From NCBI RefSeq assembly GCF_949987515.2, contig NC_082692.2, positions 87,243,488-87,307,487 of the forward strand: DNA of 64,000 bases, in the 5' to 3' direction. Positions 34,531 through 47,914 of the stretch are shown here, in pieces. Source of the DNA: Delphinus delphis (lineage: Eukaryota > Chordata > Mammalia > Artiodactyla > Delphinidae). Numbering within the stretch: position 1 is the first letter of the stretch; each line of letters starts with the position of its first letter. The position numbers and the translations under genes were made by a program. The notes beneath the pieces were generated by a model. It saw only the letters and a list, made by a program, of their open reading frames with translations, did not search any database and was not told where the DNA came from.

Positions 34531-35111
34531 AAGCTACCTAAGTGTCCATCAACAGATGAGTGGATAAAGAAGATGTGGCACACATATACAATGGAATATT
34601 ACTCAGCCATAAGAGGAACAAAACTGAGTTATTTGTAGTGAGGTGGATGGGCCTAGAGACTGTCATACAGAATGAAGTAAGTCAGAAGGAGAAAAACAAA
34701 TACTGTATGCTAATACATGTATACGGAATCTAAAAGAAGAAAAAAAAATTGGTCAGAAGAACCTAGGGGCAAGATGGGAATAAAGATGCAGACCTACTAG
34801 AGAATGGACTTGAGGATATGGGGATGGGGTTGGGGAAGGGTAAGCTGGGACAAAGTGACAGAGTGGCATGGACATATATACACTACGAAACGTAAAATAG
34901 ATAGCTAGTGGGAAGCAGCCGCAGAGCACAGGGAGATCACCTGGGTGCTTTGTGATCACCTAGAGGGGTGGGATAGGGAGGGTGGGAGGGAGGAAGATGC
35001 AAGAGGGAATAGATATGGGGACATATGTATATGTATAACTGATTCACTTTGTTATAAAGCAGAAACTAACACACCATTGTAAAGCAATTATACTCTAATA
35101 AAGGTGTTTAA
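34531..35111 (+). mobile_element. L1 3' UTR and tail
   Basis: It contains the end of ORF2 homology (CAATGGAATATTACTCAGCC at 34590) and then the 3' UTR with AGGGGTGGGATAGGGAGGGTGGG, ACTGATTCACTTTGTTATAAAG and AATAAAGG near the end. A short A-run follows. The TA stretch before AATGGAAT is short here (CACACATATAC), unlike the two expanded copies in the window. Confidence 0.92.
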
Positions 35112-35125
35112 AAAAAAAGCTTAAG
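35112..35125. repeat. Target-site duplication, right copy
   Basis: AAAAAAAGCTTAAG, the partner of 28007-28020. The A-run overlaps the L1 tail, so the exact border is uncertain. Confidence 0.8.
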
Positions 35126-36990
<1,865 letters not shown>

Positions 36991-38193
36991 TTGAAAATCC
37001 TAATCAAAATCCCAGGAGGCTTTTTTTTTGAAATTGACAAAATTATTCTAAAATGTGTATGGAAATGCAAAGGACCTAGAATAGCCAAAACAACTTGGAA
37101 AAAGAAGAACAGATTTGGGGAACTAACATTACCTGATTTAAACACTTATTAAAAACTACAGTAATTGAGACACTGTAGTATCAGCATCACGTTAGACAAA
37201 TAGATCAATGGCATAGAGTAGAGATTTCAGAAATACACCCATGCATATAAGGACAATTTATTTCCGACAAGGAGGCATGGCAAATTCAGGGGAGGAAGAA
37301 GAGTTTTTCAACAAATAATACTGAAACATTTGGATATCTGGATGGAAAATGCCTTATCTTCAACCATATACAAATATTAAGTCAAAAAATAAATGCTCAA
37401 CCTAAAACTATAAAGTTTCTAGAAGAAAACATGGAGGAAAATCTTTGTGTCCTTAGGTTAGGCAAACATTTCTTAGATATTACACCGAAAGCATGATTCA
37501 CAAAGAACAAATTGATCAAATGGCCACCTTCAGAATTAAAAAGTGTTTTCAAAAAACACTGTTTAGGGAATGAAAAGACAAAGCCGCAGACTGGGAGAAA
37601 ATATTTGCAAAGCACATATTTAATAAAGGATGTATATCCCAAATATATAAACAATTCTCAGAAAAAGAAAACCTGATTTAAAATACGGGCAAAAATTATG
37701 AACAGACGCTTCACGGAAGAAAATATACGAATGGTAAATAAGAACATGAAATGATATGACACATCATCAGTCACTAGTGAAATGCAAATTAAAGGCACAA
37801 TGATATATATACCTTTCAGAATGACTAAAATTAAAAGGTCTTACCATCGCACATGGCTGTAAGGCAACTGGAATTCTCATCCACTGCTGGTGAGAATGTA
37901 AACTTAACAACAAAAAGTTAAACATACAGCTACCACATGATCTAGCCATTCTACTCCTAGGTCTTTACCCAGGAGATTTCAAAGCGTATATTCATACATC
38001 TATGTTCACAGCAGCTTTCTTTGTAATAGCCCCAAACTGGAAACGTTCCAAACCCCCATCAATAGGTGAATGAATAAACAAATTGCTACGTATCCATACA
38101 ATGGAATAATAAGAAATGAACTATTGATAAATGCAATAAATTTATCATGGATGGATACCAAATAGTTATGCTGAGTGAAAAAAAAGTACATAC
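36991..38193 (+). mobile_element. Old L1M, ORF2 3' half, first part
   Basis: GAATAGCCAAAACAACTTGG, TAATTGAGACACTGTAGTATC, TTTCTAGAAGAAAACATGG, AATGGTAAATAAGAACATG and TATGCTGAGTGAAA follow the sense L1 ORF2 C-terminal order. Numerous stops and indels. It is interrupted at 38193 by a younger L1 and resumes at 39461. Confidence 0.85.
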
Positions 38194-39446
38194 TCTTTTC
38201 AATAAATGATGTGTGGCAAACAACATCCCCATGTGAAAGAATGAAACTGTTATCTTACACCATATACAAAAATTAACTCAACATGCATCAGAGACCTAAA
38301 CGTAAGAGTGAAAATTATAAAAGTCACAAGAAAATGTGGGGGACGGTTTCACAATACTGAATTTGGAAATAATTTCTTGGATATGACACCAAATGCACAG
38401 CCAATAAAAGAAAAATAATAAATGGGACTTCATCAACATTAGAAACTTTTGTGCATTGAAAGGTACTCTCAACAGAGTGAAAAACAACCCATGAATGGGA
38501 AAAAAATATTGGCAAATCATATTTCTGACAAAGGATTAATAGCCCAAATACATAAAAAATTTTAACTAAAAACAACCTGATTTAAAAATGAGCAAAGGAC
38601 TTGAATAGACATTTATCCGAGAAGATATACAAATGGACAATTAGCACATGAAAAGATGCTCAACGTCTCTAATCATTATGAAAATGAGCATCAAAAATGC
38701 AATGAGATACCACTTCACACCGATTAGGATGGCTATGATAAAAACAAACAGAAATGGAAAACAAGTGTTGGTGAGGATGTGAAGAAATTGGAACTTTTGT
38801 GTATTGCTGATGGGAAGGTAAAATGATGCAGCCGCTATGGAAAACAATATAAAGCTTCCTCAAAAAATTAAACAGAATTATTGTATGATCCAGCAATTCC
38901 ACTTCTGAGTATATCATCAAAAGAACTGAAAGCAGAGACATGAACAGATATCAGTACACTTAAGTTCATAATAGCATTATTCACAACAGCCAAAAGGTGG
39001 GATCAACCCAAGTGTCCATTAACAGATGAATAAATGAACAAAATGTGATATATGCATGCCATGGAATATTATTTAGTCTTAAAAGGAAATGTAATTGGAA
39101 ACATGCTGCAACATGGATGAACCTAGAAGACATTATGACATATGAAAAAAGCCAGTCACAAAAGGACACATGCTGTACGATTCCACTTATATGAAATATC
39201 TAGTGTGGTCAAATTCATAAAAAACAAAGTAGAATGGTGGCTAGGGACTGAGGGGAAAGAGAAATCAGGAGTTATTGTTCAATGGGTACAGAGCTTCAGT
39301 TAGGAAAGAAGTAAATAACTCCAGAGATGGATGGTGGTGATGGCTACACACTAATTTGAATGTACTTAATGCCACAAAACTGTACACTTCAAATTGGTTA
39401 AAATGGTAATTTAATGTTATCTATATTTTATCCCAATTTTTAAAAG
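38194..39446 (+). mobile_element. L1M 3' end nested in an older L1M
   Basis: It starts within the ORF2 C-terminal half (TCTTTTCAATAAATGATG) and runs through GGAATATTATTTAGTC and GGGTACAGAGCTTCAGTTAGG to TGTACACTTCAAATTGG and an A-rich tail. A duplication of about 14 bp (AAAAAAAGTACATA) stands on both sides, ending at 38192 and 39460. The host L1 reads on from TGAGTGAAA...GTACATA to TTGTGTGATT in the normal order. Confidence 0.88.
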
Positions 39447-39460
39447 AAAAAAAGTACATA

Positions 39461-39762
39461 TTGTGTGATTCTTTTGCATAGGAAAAATTTTTTGCATAAA
39501 AATTTAAACCAATCTGTATTGAGAGAAAGCAGAGGAGTGGTGGCTTGGGGATGTGGGATGGGGAAATATGGAAGAGAAGGATTACGAAAGGGTATGAGGA
39601 GTCTTTTGGGTGTGATGGATATATTCCTTATCGTGAAGTGGTAATGGTTTCATGGATGTATACATATGTATGCATATGTCCAAATTTATACAATTGTACA
39701 CATTAAATACATAAAGCTTACTATGTATCAATTATATCCTACAAGACCTTTTAAAAATTGAT
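39461..39762 (+). mobile_element. Old L1M 3' UTR, second part of the split element
   Basis: GAGAAAGCAGAGGAGTGGTGG, GGGTGTGATGGATATATTCC and AATTGTACACATTAAATACATAAAGC are the L1M 3' UTR that should follow 38193. Confidence 0.85.
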
Positions 39763-40905
39763 TAAGCATAAACAAATAGACCTTGAATCAACGACCTAAA
39801 TGTAAGAGCTAAAACTGTAAAACTGTTAGAAGAAAACAGAGCGGTAATTCTTCATGGCTTTGCCTTTGGTGAAGCATTCTTAGATATGACACCAAAACAT
39901 GAACAATAAAAGAAAAAATGTAGATAATTGAACATCATCAAAATTAAAAACTTTTTTTGCTTCAAAGGAGACCATCAAGAAAGTGAAAAGATTAAATGTG
40001 AGAATATATTTGCAAATCGTATAATCAATAGGGAGTCATATCCAGTATCTATACAGAATCCTCACAACTCAACAATAAAAAGATAAATAACCCAGTTAAA
40101 AATGGGCAAAAGATCTGAGTTGATATTTCTCCAAGATATACAAATGGCTTATGAGCAAATGAAATGCCACCTCATACCCTGTAGGAAGGCTGGAATCAAA
40201 AAGTCAGATAGCAACAAATGTTGGAAAAAATGTGAAATGGTGCAAAATGGTGGTGGGAGTGTAAAATGGTGCAGCCACTTGGGAAAATAGTCTGGCAGCT
40301 CCTCAAATCATGGGACACAGAATTATCTTTTGACCCAGCAATTCCTCTCCTAGGTATAGACCCAAGAGATACGAAAACATACATCCACACAAAAAACTGT
40401 ACACAGAGGTTCATATTAGCATTAGCATTATTCCTAATAGCCAAAATGTTGAAACAACACAAATGCCCATCAATGGACCAAAACATAAATAAAATGTGGT
40501 ACATCTATATGGTATAATATTATTCCACCATAAAAAGTAATGAAGCGTTGATACATGCTGCAAGGAATGAATCTTGAAAATATCATACCAAATGAAAGAA
40601 GCCAGTAACAAAAGACTGCATACTACATGATTCCATCCATATAAAATGTCCAGAATATGGAAATCTATAGAAAGTTGATTAGCGGTTTCTCACAGCAACC
40701 TAAGTCGGGGTGGGGGGAATTAGATGGTGATAGCTAAAGGGTACAGGGTTTCATGGTGATGTGATGAAAATGTTCTAAATTTGACTGTGGTAGTGATTGC
40801 ACACAACTGTGAATATACTAAAAGCCATTGAAATGTACACTTTAAATGGGTGAATTGTATAGTATGTGAATTACATCTCAATAAAGTCATTTTTCCAAAA
40901 AGTAA
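39763..40905 (+). mobile_element. L1M 3' end, third copy
   Basis: It begins in the ORF2 C-terminal half (ACCTAAATGTAAGAGC, TTAGAAGAAAACAGAGC) and ends GGGTGAATTGTATAGTATGTGAATTACATCTCAATAAAG. Same strand as its neighbours. The C-terminal cysteine-rich part is recognisable near 40220. Confidence 0.88.
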
Positions 40906-40989
40906 TAAGTAGATTTGTACGTTAACACAATTATGATAAAATTTGGTTCTCTCCCTTTCTATCTCATTAATAAGAAGATGATCAGAGTT

Positions 40990-41335
40990 ATAGTTTCATC
41001 AGTCAGGATGTGCTCATTTATGCTGTGGTAACAAACAACCCTCAAATCTCAGCGGCATAAAATAGTAAAGGTCTGTTTTTCACTCACATGTCCACCGCTA
41101 GCTGGCTGGGAGCTCAGCTCTTGCATCCTCATTCCAGGATCCAGGCTGCTGAAGCTGCCACAAAACAGAACATCACCTGGAAGAAAGAATAAGAGAACAC
41201 TGGAGGGTCTCACTCTAGTAAACAAATGCTTTGCCGGAAAGTTAGTTCTATCACTTCTCATTGGCTCACACTCATTGGCTGAAAATAGTTACATGGCATC
41301 TTCCAACCACAGGGGACCATGGTATTCAACTGGAC
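40990..41335. mobile_element. Old interspersed repeat, family uncertain
   Basis: GTCAGGATGTGCTCATTTATGC and TAACAAACAACCCTCAAATCTCAGCGGC, then TCTGTTTTTCACTCACATGTCC, GGAGGGTCTC and CCAACCACAGGGGACC, agree with a known ancient mammalian repeat I remember as a consensus but cannot name with confidence. Confidence 0.5.
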
Positions 41336-41394
41336 TTCTTCCGAAAGGCAGAGAGTAGGAACTATTTGACAAAGAGCCCTAATATCGACCACAC

Positions 41395-41650
41395 AGCTAA
41401 TATTCATTCAGAGTTTATTATGTATCAGGAGCTGTTCTAAACCCTTGCATGTATCATCTCACTTAATACTCGCCAAAAAAACTAAATAACACTTTTGAGG
41501 TTGGTGCTCTTATTATCATCAACACCAATATTTTATGCAGGAGAGAATTAAAACATAGAGGATGTTCCTAAGGTTAGTAAAGTATTAAATGATGACAGGT
41601 TAGAAATTCAGGTCTCCTAGCTCCCATCTGGTACCCTTCTAGCCACCATT
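41395..41650 (-). mobile_element. MIR SINE, antisense
   Basis: GAGTTTATTATGTATCAGGAGCTGTTCTAAACCC, then TCTCACTTAATACTCGCC and ATTAAAACATAGAGG, run in the antisense MIR order. Confidence 0.75.
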
Positions 41651-43620
41651 GTCTTCCCCACTTTCCTGGGCAGCGCTGTTGTTTCTCAGGCTCATCTCAG
41701 GCCTGCTGAGGCTTCTGGAAGCTTCAGACAGAGCAGCTTTGCTTTACCCCCTGTGCTTTCACTTATTCCATTTGTTTCTTGGCTGATGAAAAGAAAGTTG
41801 GGACAACTGTATTGTTCCATTCACTAATCTCCATCCCCATTGAGACAAACCGTAAGGAAGAACAAATTCAAGCGAATGGATAAATCAGGCTCCTTTTCTA
41901 TCTCTACGGTTAAAAATGCTTACTTCTATGTGAGTTAGGGCAAATGTTTTGATAAACACTGTCATTTATGTGAAGCATTGACTACAGCAGATTCTAGCTT
42001 GGAAAAAATAAAAATACATAATTCATACAAAGGCATCATTAAGTAGAGGAGTTCGCAGTGAATGAGACTAACAAGGACCTAGTTCAAGAATACCAGGGCT
42101 TAGGGTTAAGAAATAGTATCTTTGATCTTTCAATAGAGCCTGTTATTCAGATTCAGCGTTCGTTGCATTAGTGCTGACTGATCGCCTGTGAGGCCTAGCA
42201 TGGTACCAGTCTCATGGAAGATGTTTAATGATACCAGTTGAATTATTTGAGGGAATTGGTAAAAACTGAGGGGTAATTGGAAGGAAGGATTCCGGGGCCA
42301 CCAGGAATAGGAATACACTGGTTGGATAGGACACCAATCAAGTATAATGCTAAAGACATTACACAATCCTTCTGTTCTTCTGTTGTTTCTAACAATACAG
42401 ATGCTGTTAATTTTTACGACTAAAGCAGACATTTGAACAGGTTAATATCAAACAAAACATCTGGACTGCATCATTGGCATCAACGGGTAGAGTGACAGCC
42501 CAGTGGGAGAAAAAAATGGGGAGTCTTCCCAAAATGACATGCAAGAAAGAAGCATCTTTTTCAAGTTGATGCTCTAAGTGTTCCGTCAGCAGTAGGAACT
42601 AGTCTAATGTGATAATAACCTCTCTCTGGGATGGCATCTTAAAAGGAAACAACTTCCCAGTTCTGTGACCTTTTGGAAGAAGAATCACAGCAGGGAAAGG
42701 GAGTCTTGGCAAACACCCTCCAGCACTATGAAATCTTTGAAGCGACCCAACTTTGAAGACTGCCTACCATATTGCGAGCATGCATGCACAGTCAGGGAGA
42801 AAACCACCCAACTCTGATTTTCCAAAACCCATTTGAACTTTCCCCTGGATCTCCTTTTCGATAGAAGGCGACCAAACCCCCTCGGAGATTGCTCAGAGGC
42901 AGTGAGGAACCACAGAGAAAGCACATTTTCATCAGGCTGTTATTATGGGAATGCTGCCAACAGGAAAAATAATGGGCGAAGAAAGAAAATTCTGATTATC
43001 CCACTAAGAGGCCTGAAGCATCAGCATCTGTGGCTTAAGGCCAAGAGATGGAAGGGAAATTAAATGACAAAATAAATCAAAGTTGTCTTCTCCCTGCAAT
43101 GTGTTTGAAAGGGCAGAATGCTGTCTGTTTGTGCTGCCCAGGGTTTTTCCCCAAGTAACATATTTAGTGTTGATTTTTAGCCCATTATTGCAATTTTCTT
43201 TCAAGAGTTTTAACAGTCACAATTCAACTTCTGTCTCCTTTTTTTTTTTTTTCGGCCAGTAGTAAATCAAGTATTCTGTATGGGTCCTATCTGTGGTTTT
43301 CAGTTATCCTGGAGACTTTTCCCTTGACAGAGATAAAAAAGGAAGACTTCAAAAGATTTTAGAATCAAGGGGATGTCACTTTTTATATAGGGAAGGAGGA
43401 GGGTTCAAAGATGGACTAGTACAGGGCTGTCCATGGGAATGACTAATAACAAAGTCACCAGTGCTGAGCACACGGGAAAATCATAATAATTTCATTAATA
43501 ACTACAAATATTTCTCAAATATTACTCTGTCCCAGGCACTCTGCAATGAGTTTTATACTCATAGTCTCTCTTAATTTGGATGAGAAACATGGTGGTGCTT
43601 TCTAAAGGATCTTGTTCAAT
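41651..43620. other. Unique block, no gene recognised
   Basis: About 2 kb with little repeat content apart from a T-run at 43241-43253. Short open frames on both strands (for example 42833-43063 and 42130-42432) lack motifs. It is one of the cleaner candidates in the window for a conserved noncoding element, which sequence alone cannot show. Confidence 0.4.
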
Positions 43621-43621
43621 T

Positions 43622-43800
43622 CAAAGGCTCGGTGCTTTGTGACCACCTAGAGGGGTGGGATAGGGAAGGTGGGAGGGAGATGCAAAAGGGAAGAGATATG
43701 GGGATATATGTATCCACATAGCTGATTCACTTTGTTATACAGCAGAAGCTAACACAACATTGTAAAGCCATTTTACTCCAATAAAGATGTTAACAAAAAA
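43622..43800 (+). mobile_element. 5'-truncated L1 3' end
   Basis: TGACCACCTAGAGGGGTGGGATAGGG, then GCTGATTCACTTTGTTATAC and CATTGTAAAGCCATTTTACTCC, is the same 3' UTR as the 7.1-kb L1. Only the last 180 bp are present. Confidence 0.9.
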
Positions 43801-45390
43801 ATGGCTTTTAAATAGGAAGTAATTTGGAAATTATCTTATGGTTTACAGATGTTAGTTATTAATGTGATGTGCACACCATGGGGTCATATTTTAATATATT
43901 AACCAATGTGTTTTTCATTTCTAATAACTCCTTTTCATCCTCTGGCCATTCTCCATGGAAGCAAGATTAGAGAGTACTCATTGTCTGAAAGAATCGTTAG
44001 TGTAACACAAAGGGAGAGAAATGAATTTTTGAGCTTCAAAAGCCCTGCAGAGCTGATCCCATAAACAATAGTTCTGGGAGAATAATGATGGTAAGAGGCA
44101 CCTTTTCTATGTCCAGGCCAGAAGCTGGACAGCTTTCTTCCCAGTGACCCTGAGAAGTGGGCCTGGATTTTAACCCCCTGGTAGGGTGCAGGAGAAACCT
44201 CAGGTCAATTTGGAAGAATCTGAGAATTTAGAAGACCTATGCTGCCTTCCTCTGATCCGCCCTGGGGAAGTGACATGTCACCCACCACCCCCTCACTCTC
44301 AGAACCACTGGGGAGTTTTAAGGAGAGGTGGCCACAGAGGGTCTCCAAGAAGATGAGACTGAGGCCTCATCAGAGATTTTCTCTGGGTTTCGTTTGGCTC
44401 CAGGAGAAGCCAAATGTTTCTCTCATCTCTGGGTGGTCATGAAAATAGCTGGAAGGCAGCCAACCTGGAAGGCACCAGGGTTAGTCTGGGAGAGGAAGAA
44501 CAGCAATGAACTGACATCTATAAGGCTTCACAGTCACGCAGACCCTTTAGCACATACCAACGTGGATGGCGGACAACACCTTGACTTCATTCCCTGGCAC
44601 ATCATACCCCTCCTCTCCTGGAATAGAGGCACAACTCAGCGAGATCAATTGATTGAAATGACCCTCAACAGACTGGAAAGAATTCTATGCTTCTTGGAAG
44701 AGTGAGCGCTTGAAACAACAATGAAGCTGAGATGTACAAAAATAAGGAAAGCTGTATTTCCACACACTGTTACCCACACCTGCACATATTCCTGGTTCCC
44801 ACACCATCTCAGTGGATGATGTGTGAGAAGGGAATTTAGATACCACATCCATTAGCTCCTGGGGAGATCTGGGCAAATCACGCTACCTTTCTGAATTTCA
44901 GTACCCTCATCTGTTGAGCAGAACTGGGCTGAAAACAAAAATGTTCTGTAGAAATACCTCAAGGGCTGCCCAGAAGAGTAAGGGAGGTCATTTCATGCGA
45001 CCTGGTTCAAGATTCCCCTGCACCAGCTCTCAACTGGGGCAGCGCGATTCTAGTCTTATTATTTTTCTTATGTATTGGAACCAAAGTACTGAGAGCAGAG
45101 TTTATGATGCTCCTTCTTCGATGGTATATTTTCATCACGGTATCGTTCCTGACCTTTTCTTATTTCACTTTTTCTCTTTCTCCCCAGTCTCCATTCCTGT
45201 TTTTGACAGTAATTCTGGCAACCTCACATATTTCGCAGAGCTCCCATCTTACTTTGTTTACATTTAGGATACATGTAAGATTTATTTTTGAAAAAAAAAA
45301 AAAGACTAACTCCAGTTCTATATAGAGAAGTTTAAAAACAATTTCGTTAGTTAATAACTTCTAAGGTCCTCTCTAATTTCTATATTCTAG
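43801..45390. other. Mostly unique DNA, no gene recognised
   Basis: A MIR scrap is likely near 44865-44925 (TCTGGGCAAATCACGCTACC, then CAGTACCCTCATCTG). The open frame at 44328-44705 (125 codons) has no motif. An A-run occurs at 45290-45303. Confidence 0.4.
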
Positions 45391-45392
45391 GA

Positions 45393-45850
45393 AGATATTT
45401 CGGGGTGAATTGTGATCTTCCTCTCAAAAGACACATTGAAGCCCTAACCCCCAGTACCAAATCCCAAACTTATTTGGAATTAGGGTCATTGCAGGGTCAT
45501 TAATTAGTCAAGTGGTGGTAGGGTGTTCTCCTACCCTACGGGAACTGGTGCCCTTGTAAGAAGATGGCCATGTGAAGACAGGGACACACAAGGAGAAAGC
45601 CATGTGGTGACAAGGGCAGAGATTGGAGTGATGCACCAGTAAGCCAGTGAATACCAGCAAACTCCTAGAAGATGGGAAGAGTCATGGAGGGATTTCACTA
45701 CACGTTTCAGAGGGAGTCTGGGCCTGCTGACACCGCGATACCTTGATTTCAGACTTCTAGCCTCCAGAACTATGAAACAATAAATTTTTACTGTTTTAAA
45801 CCACCCAGGATGTGGCACTATGTATGGCAGCCCTAGGAAGCTCAGACAGA
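45393..45850 (+). mobile_element. MaLR-type solo LTR (MLT1/MST-like)
   Basis: GAATTGTGATCTTCCTCTC, GAAGCCCTAACCCCCAGTACC, ATTAGGGTCATTGCAGG, CATGTGAAGACAGGGACAC, CTAGCCTCCAGAACTATGAAACAATAAATTT and GGCAGCCCTAGGAAGC follow the MaLR LTR order, including the AATAAA signal. No internal region was seen. Confidence 0.82.
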
Positions 45851-45987
45851 AGAGAAACAGGAAATAGTTATTTACACACATAATAATTCTGCTTCTCTGT
45901 TCCCAGTTGAATAGGAAGTATTCCAATATGTTCCTCACTCCGTTCTTCCATTTATTACATATACTTTGTCATCCTCCCCTCTCTTCC

Positions 45988-46012
45988 TTTTTTTTTTTTT
46001 TTTTTTTTTTTT
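45988..46012. repeat. Poly-T run
   Basis: About 25 T. It resembles a retroposon tail on the minus strand, but the flanks do not show a SINE body. Confidence 0.9.
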
Positions 46013-46544
46013 ACAGCCCACACTGTAAGATGGATTGCCAGAAAACAGAAGAAGCCATTTCAGGGTTTGTTTTTTTTTTTTTGAACTTTTCTCCTAGCAC
46101 AAGACAACCCCACTAGGGAACGGCATCTATAATGTGTACACTCCCACCCACAACAAGAGGTTGTCTCATTCTCAAGGCGTGTTTTGCAGTCAGCCCCCAG
46201 AGCACGTTTCCAGGATTTGATCAACTCCTGCTATCTTAGCAACTGTTTCTTGATAGTTTCTGCTTTGGTGACATCACATGTTTGATTGCTGCCGTGTAGA
46301 GATACAACAAGTGTAATTCTGTGCTGGAAGCCTTCAGTTTGGAAAGCCCAAGTCCTACGTGGCACTGGAACAAAAGCATCATGGTGCTGGGATGTTGCCA
46401 TGGCCTGTTCTCTTGCATTGATTATTTATGTGGCAGGGCAGATGGAGGACCTGTATTCAGAACGTGCGTCACTCCCCGCCGGGTTTGCTCAATGAAAGTT
46501 TGTCTAGTCCCAGCATGCAAGTGACTTAAGATTTTTTATTTAGA
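46013..46544. other. Unique-looking DNA, no gene recognised
   Basis: A second T-run occurs at 46070-46081. The overlapping open frames at 46236-46524 lack motifs. Confidence 0.4.
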
Positions 46545-46875
46545 TGATTCACTTATGCATGTATACATCCATCCATACAGTCAAAAATATTTATTGAGCA
46601 CCTGAGATGTGTGGGACTCTATGTGCCAGAGATACAGTAGTAAATAAGACAGGAAAATCCCTGTTCTCATGGATTACATACTGATGGATAGGGTGGGACA
46701 AGACACAGAATTAATATATACGATTTTAGAAAATGACAGCTATGAGCAAAAAATGAGAGTAAAAGGAATGACTAGTGTCTCAAGGAAGTGGGGCGGGGTT
46801 GTAATTTTAAACAAGGTACTCAGGGAAGACCTCGCTGAGAAGGTAACATGTTTAGGGCAATAAGCCTTGCTGTTT
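46545..46875 (-). mobile_element. L2 LINE, antisense
   Basis: TTTATTGAGCACCTGAGATGTG, GCCAGAGATACAGTAGTAAATAAGAC, AATCCCTGTTCTCATGG, GGGAAGACCTCGCTGAGAAGGTAAC and AGGGCAATAAGCC are the complement of the L2 3' half in the correct order. Confidence 0.8.
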
Positions 46876-46924
46876 TCTGCAGGGAAATAGTAATGAACTT
46901 GGAATCGGAAAACCTGCATTCAAC

Positions 46925-47315
46925 TCTTGTTATGAACTGAATTATGCAACACCCACCCCCCTTCACATGTTGAGGTCGTAACCTTCAGGAACTCAGAATA
47001 TGACTGTATTTGGAGATGAGGCCTTTAAGGAGGTAATTAAGTTAAAATGAGGTCGTTCGGGTGGACGCTAATCCAATATAAATGATGTCAGAGGAAGGAG
47101 ACAAGAGTCCAGGGACATGTCTATACAGGGGAGAAAGCTTGTGATTTCACAGCGAGAAGGCGGCATCTGCAAGCCAAGAAGAGGCCTTAGAGGAAACCAC
47201 ACCAGCTGACACTTTGAAACTCCAGCCTCCAGAACTGTGAGAAATAAATTTCTGTTGTTTATGCCACCCAGTCTATGGAGTTTTGTTACGTCAGTTCCAG
47301 CTGACTAATTCAACT
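46925..47315 (+). mobile_element. MaLR-type solo LTR (MLT1-like)
   Basis: TATGAACTGAATTATGCAAC, CACATGTTGAGGTCGTAACC, GAATATGACTGTATTTGGAG, TAATTAAGTTAAAATGAGG, CTCCAGAACTGTGAGAAATAAATTTCTGTTG and TTTTGTTACGTCAG follow the LTR order with the AATAAA signal. It differs enough from the LTR at 45393 to be a separate insertion. Confidence 0.85.
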
Positions 47316-47379
47316 CTGAACTCTGACACTTGCCAAACTGCCCTCTTGACCTCTACATTTGACCTCTACACTTGGACCT

Positions 47380-47745
47380 CTTCAAACCTAACGTGTCCAA
47401 AAATGAGCTCTTCATCTCCACCCTCATCCATCTGGCTCCACTCACAGGCCTTCCCAATCCTCTACTGATTTCAGCTCCAACCTTCTAGTTTCTCAGATCA
47501 AAACCAGTCATGCATGGTCCCACTCTTTCTGTCAAAGCCTAAATCCAGCATGCCAGCAAATCCTGTTGGCCCTACCTTGAAAGAATATCCAGATCTAGTT
47601 GCAACTCACCACCTCTGCTGCTCCCACTCTGTTCAAGCCACCAACATTGCTGACCTGAATTTCCACAGTAGAATGGGTCTCCAAGCTCCCGTCCTTGCCG
47701 TCTTATGGTCTACTTTCACAGCAGCCAGAACTCTTTAGCTCACGC
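47380..47745 (+). mobile_element. L2 LINE fragment
   Basis: AACCTAACGTGTCCAAAAATGAGCTC, AAATCCAGCATGCCAGCAAATCCTGTTGGCCC and TTCAAGCCACCAACATTGCTGACC, then TCACAGCAGCCAGAACTC, match the sense L2 region upstream of its 3' end. Confidence 0.75.
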
Positions 47746-47914
47746 ACACCTCCCCACGCAGACAGCCTCCAATCAGGACACACCTGAAGCCTTCCCTTTT
47801 TTCCACTGTAAAGCTTTCCCACTCCTCTTCCTGCCTCTGAGTTTTTTGTCGAATGCAAGTGACGGGGACTAACTCCCTTGCTATAGCAAACTCTGAATAT
47901 AAAAAGAGCCTTTG

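Larger units (their letters stand above)
28021..35111 (+). mobile_element. Near full-length L1 retrotransposon, inactive
   Basis: A 7.1-kb L1 with all parts in order: GC-rich 5' UTR (28021-29994), ORF1 (29995-30859), a 58-bp gap, ORF2 (from 30918), a 3' UTR and a short A tail. It starts GGAGGAGCTTCAAGATGGCGG and ends AATAAAGGTGTTT plus A9. Target-site duplications flank it. ORF1 and ORF2 carry many stops and frameshifts, so it cannot move by itself. Its 3' end (ATTCACTTTGTTATAAAGCAG, CACCATTGTAAAGCAATTATAC) matches the cetartiodactyl L1 lineage. It inserted into a HAL1-like element. Confidence 0.95.

Noticed and set aside
44328..44705. 125-codon frame as a possible exon
   Set aside because: No recognisable motif, a second overlapping frame of similar quality, and a probable MIR scrap just downstream.
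45393..47315. Two MaLR LTRs as one provirus
   Set aside because: The LTRs differ in sequence, and the interval holds an antisense L2 and unique DNA instead of retroviral internal sequence.
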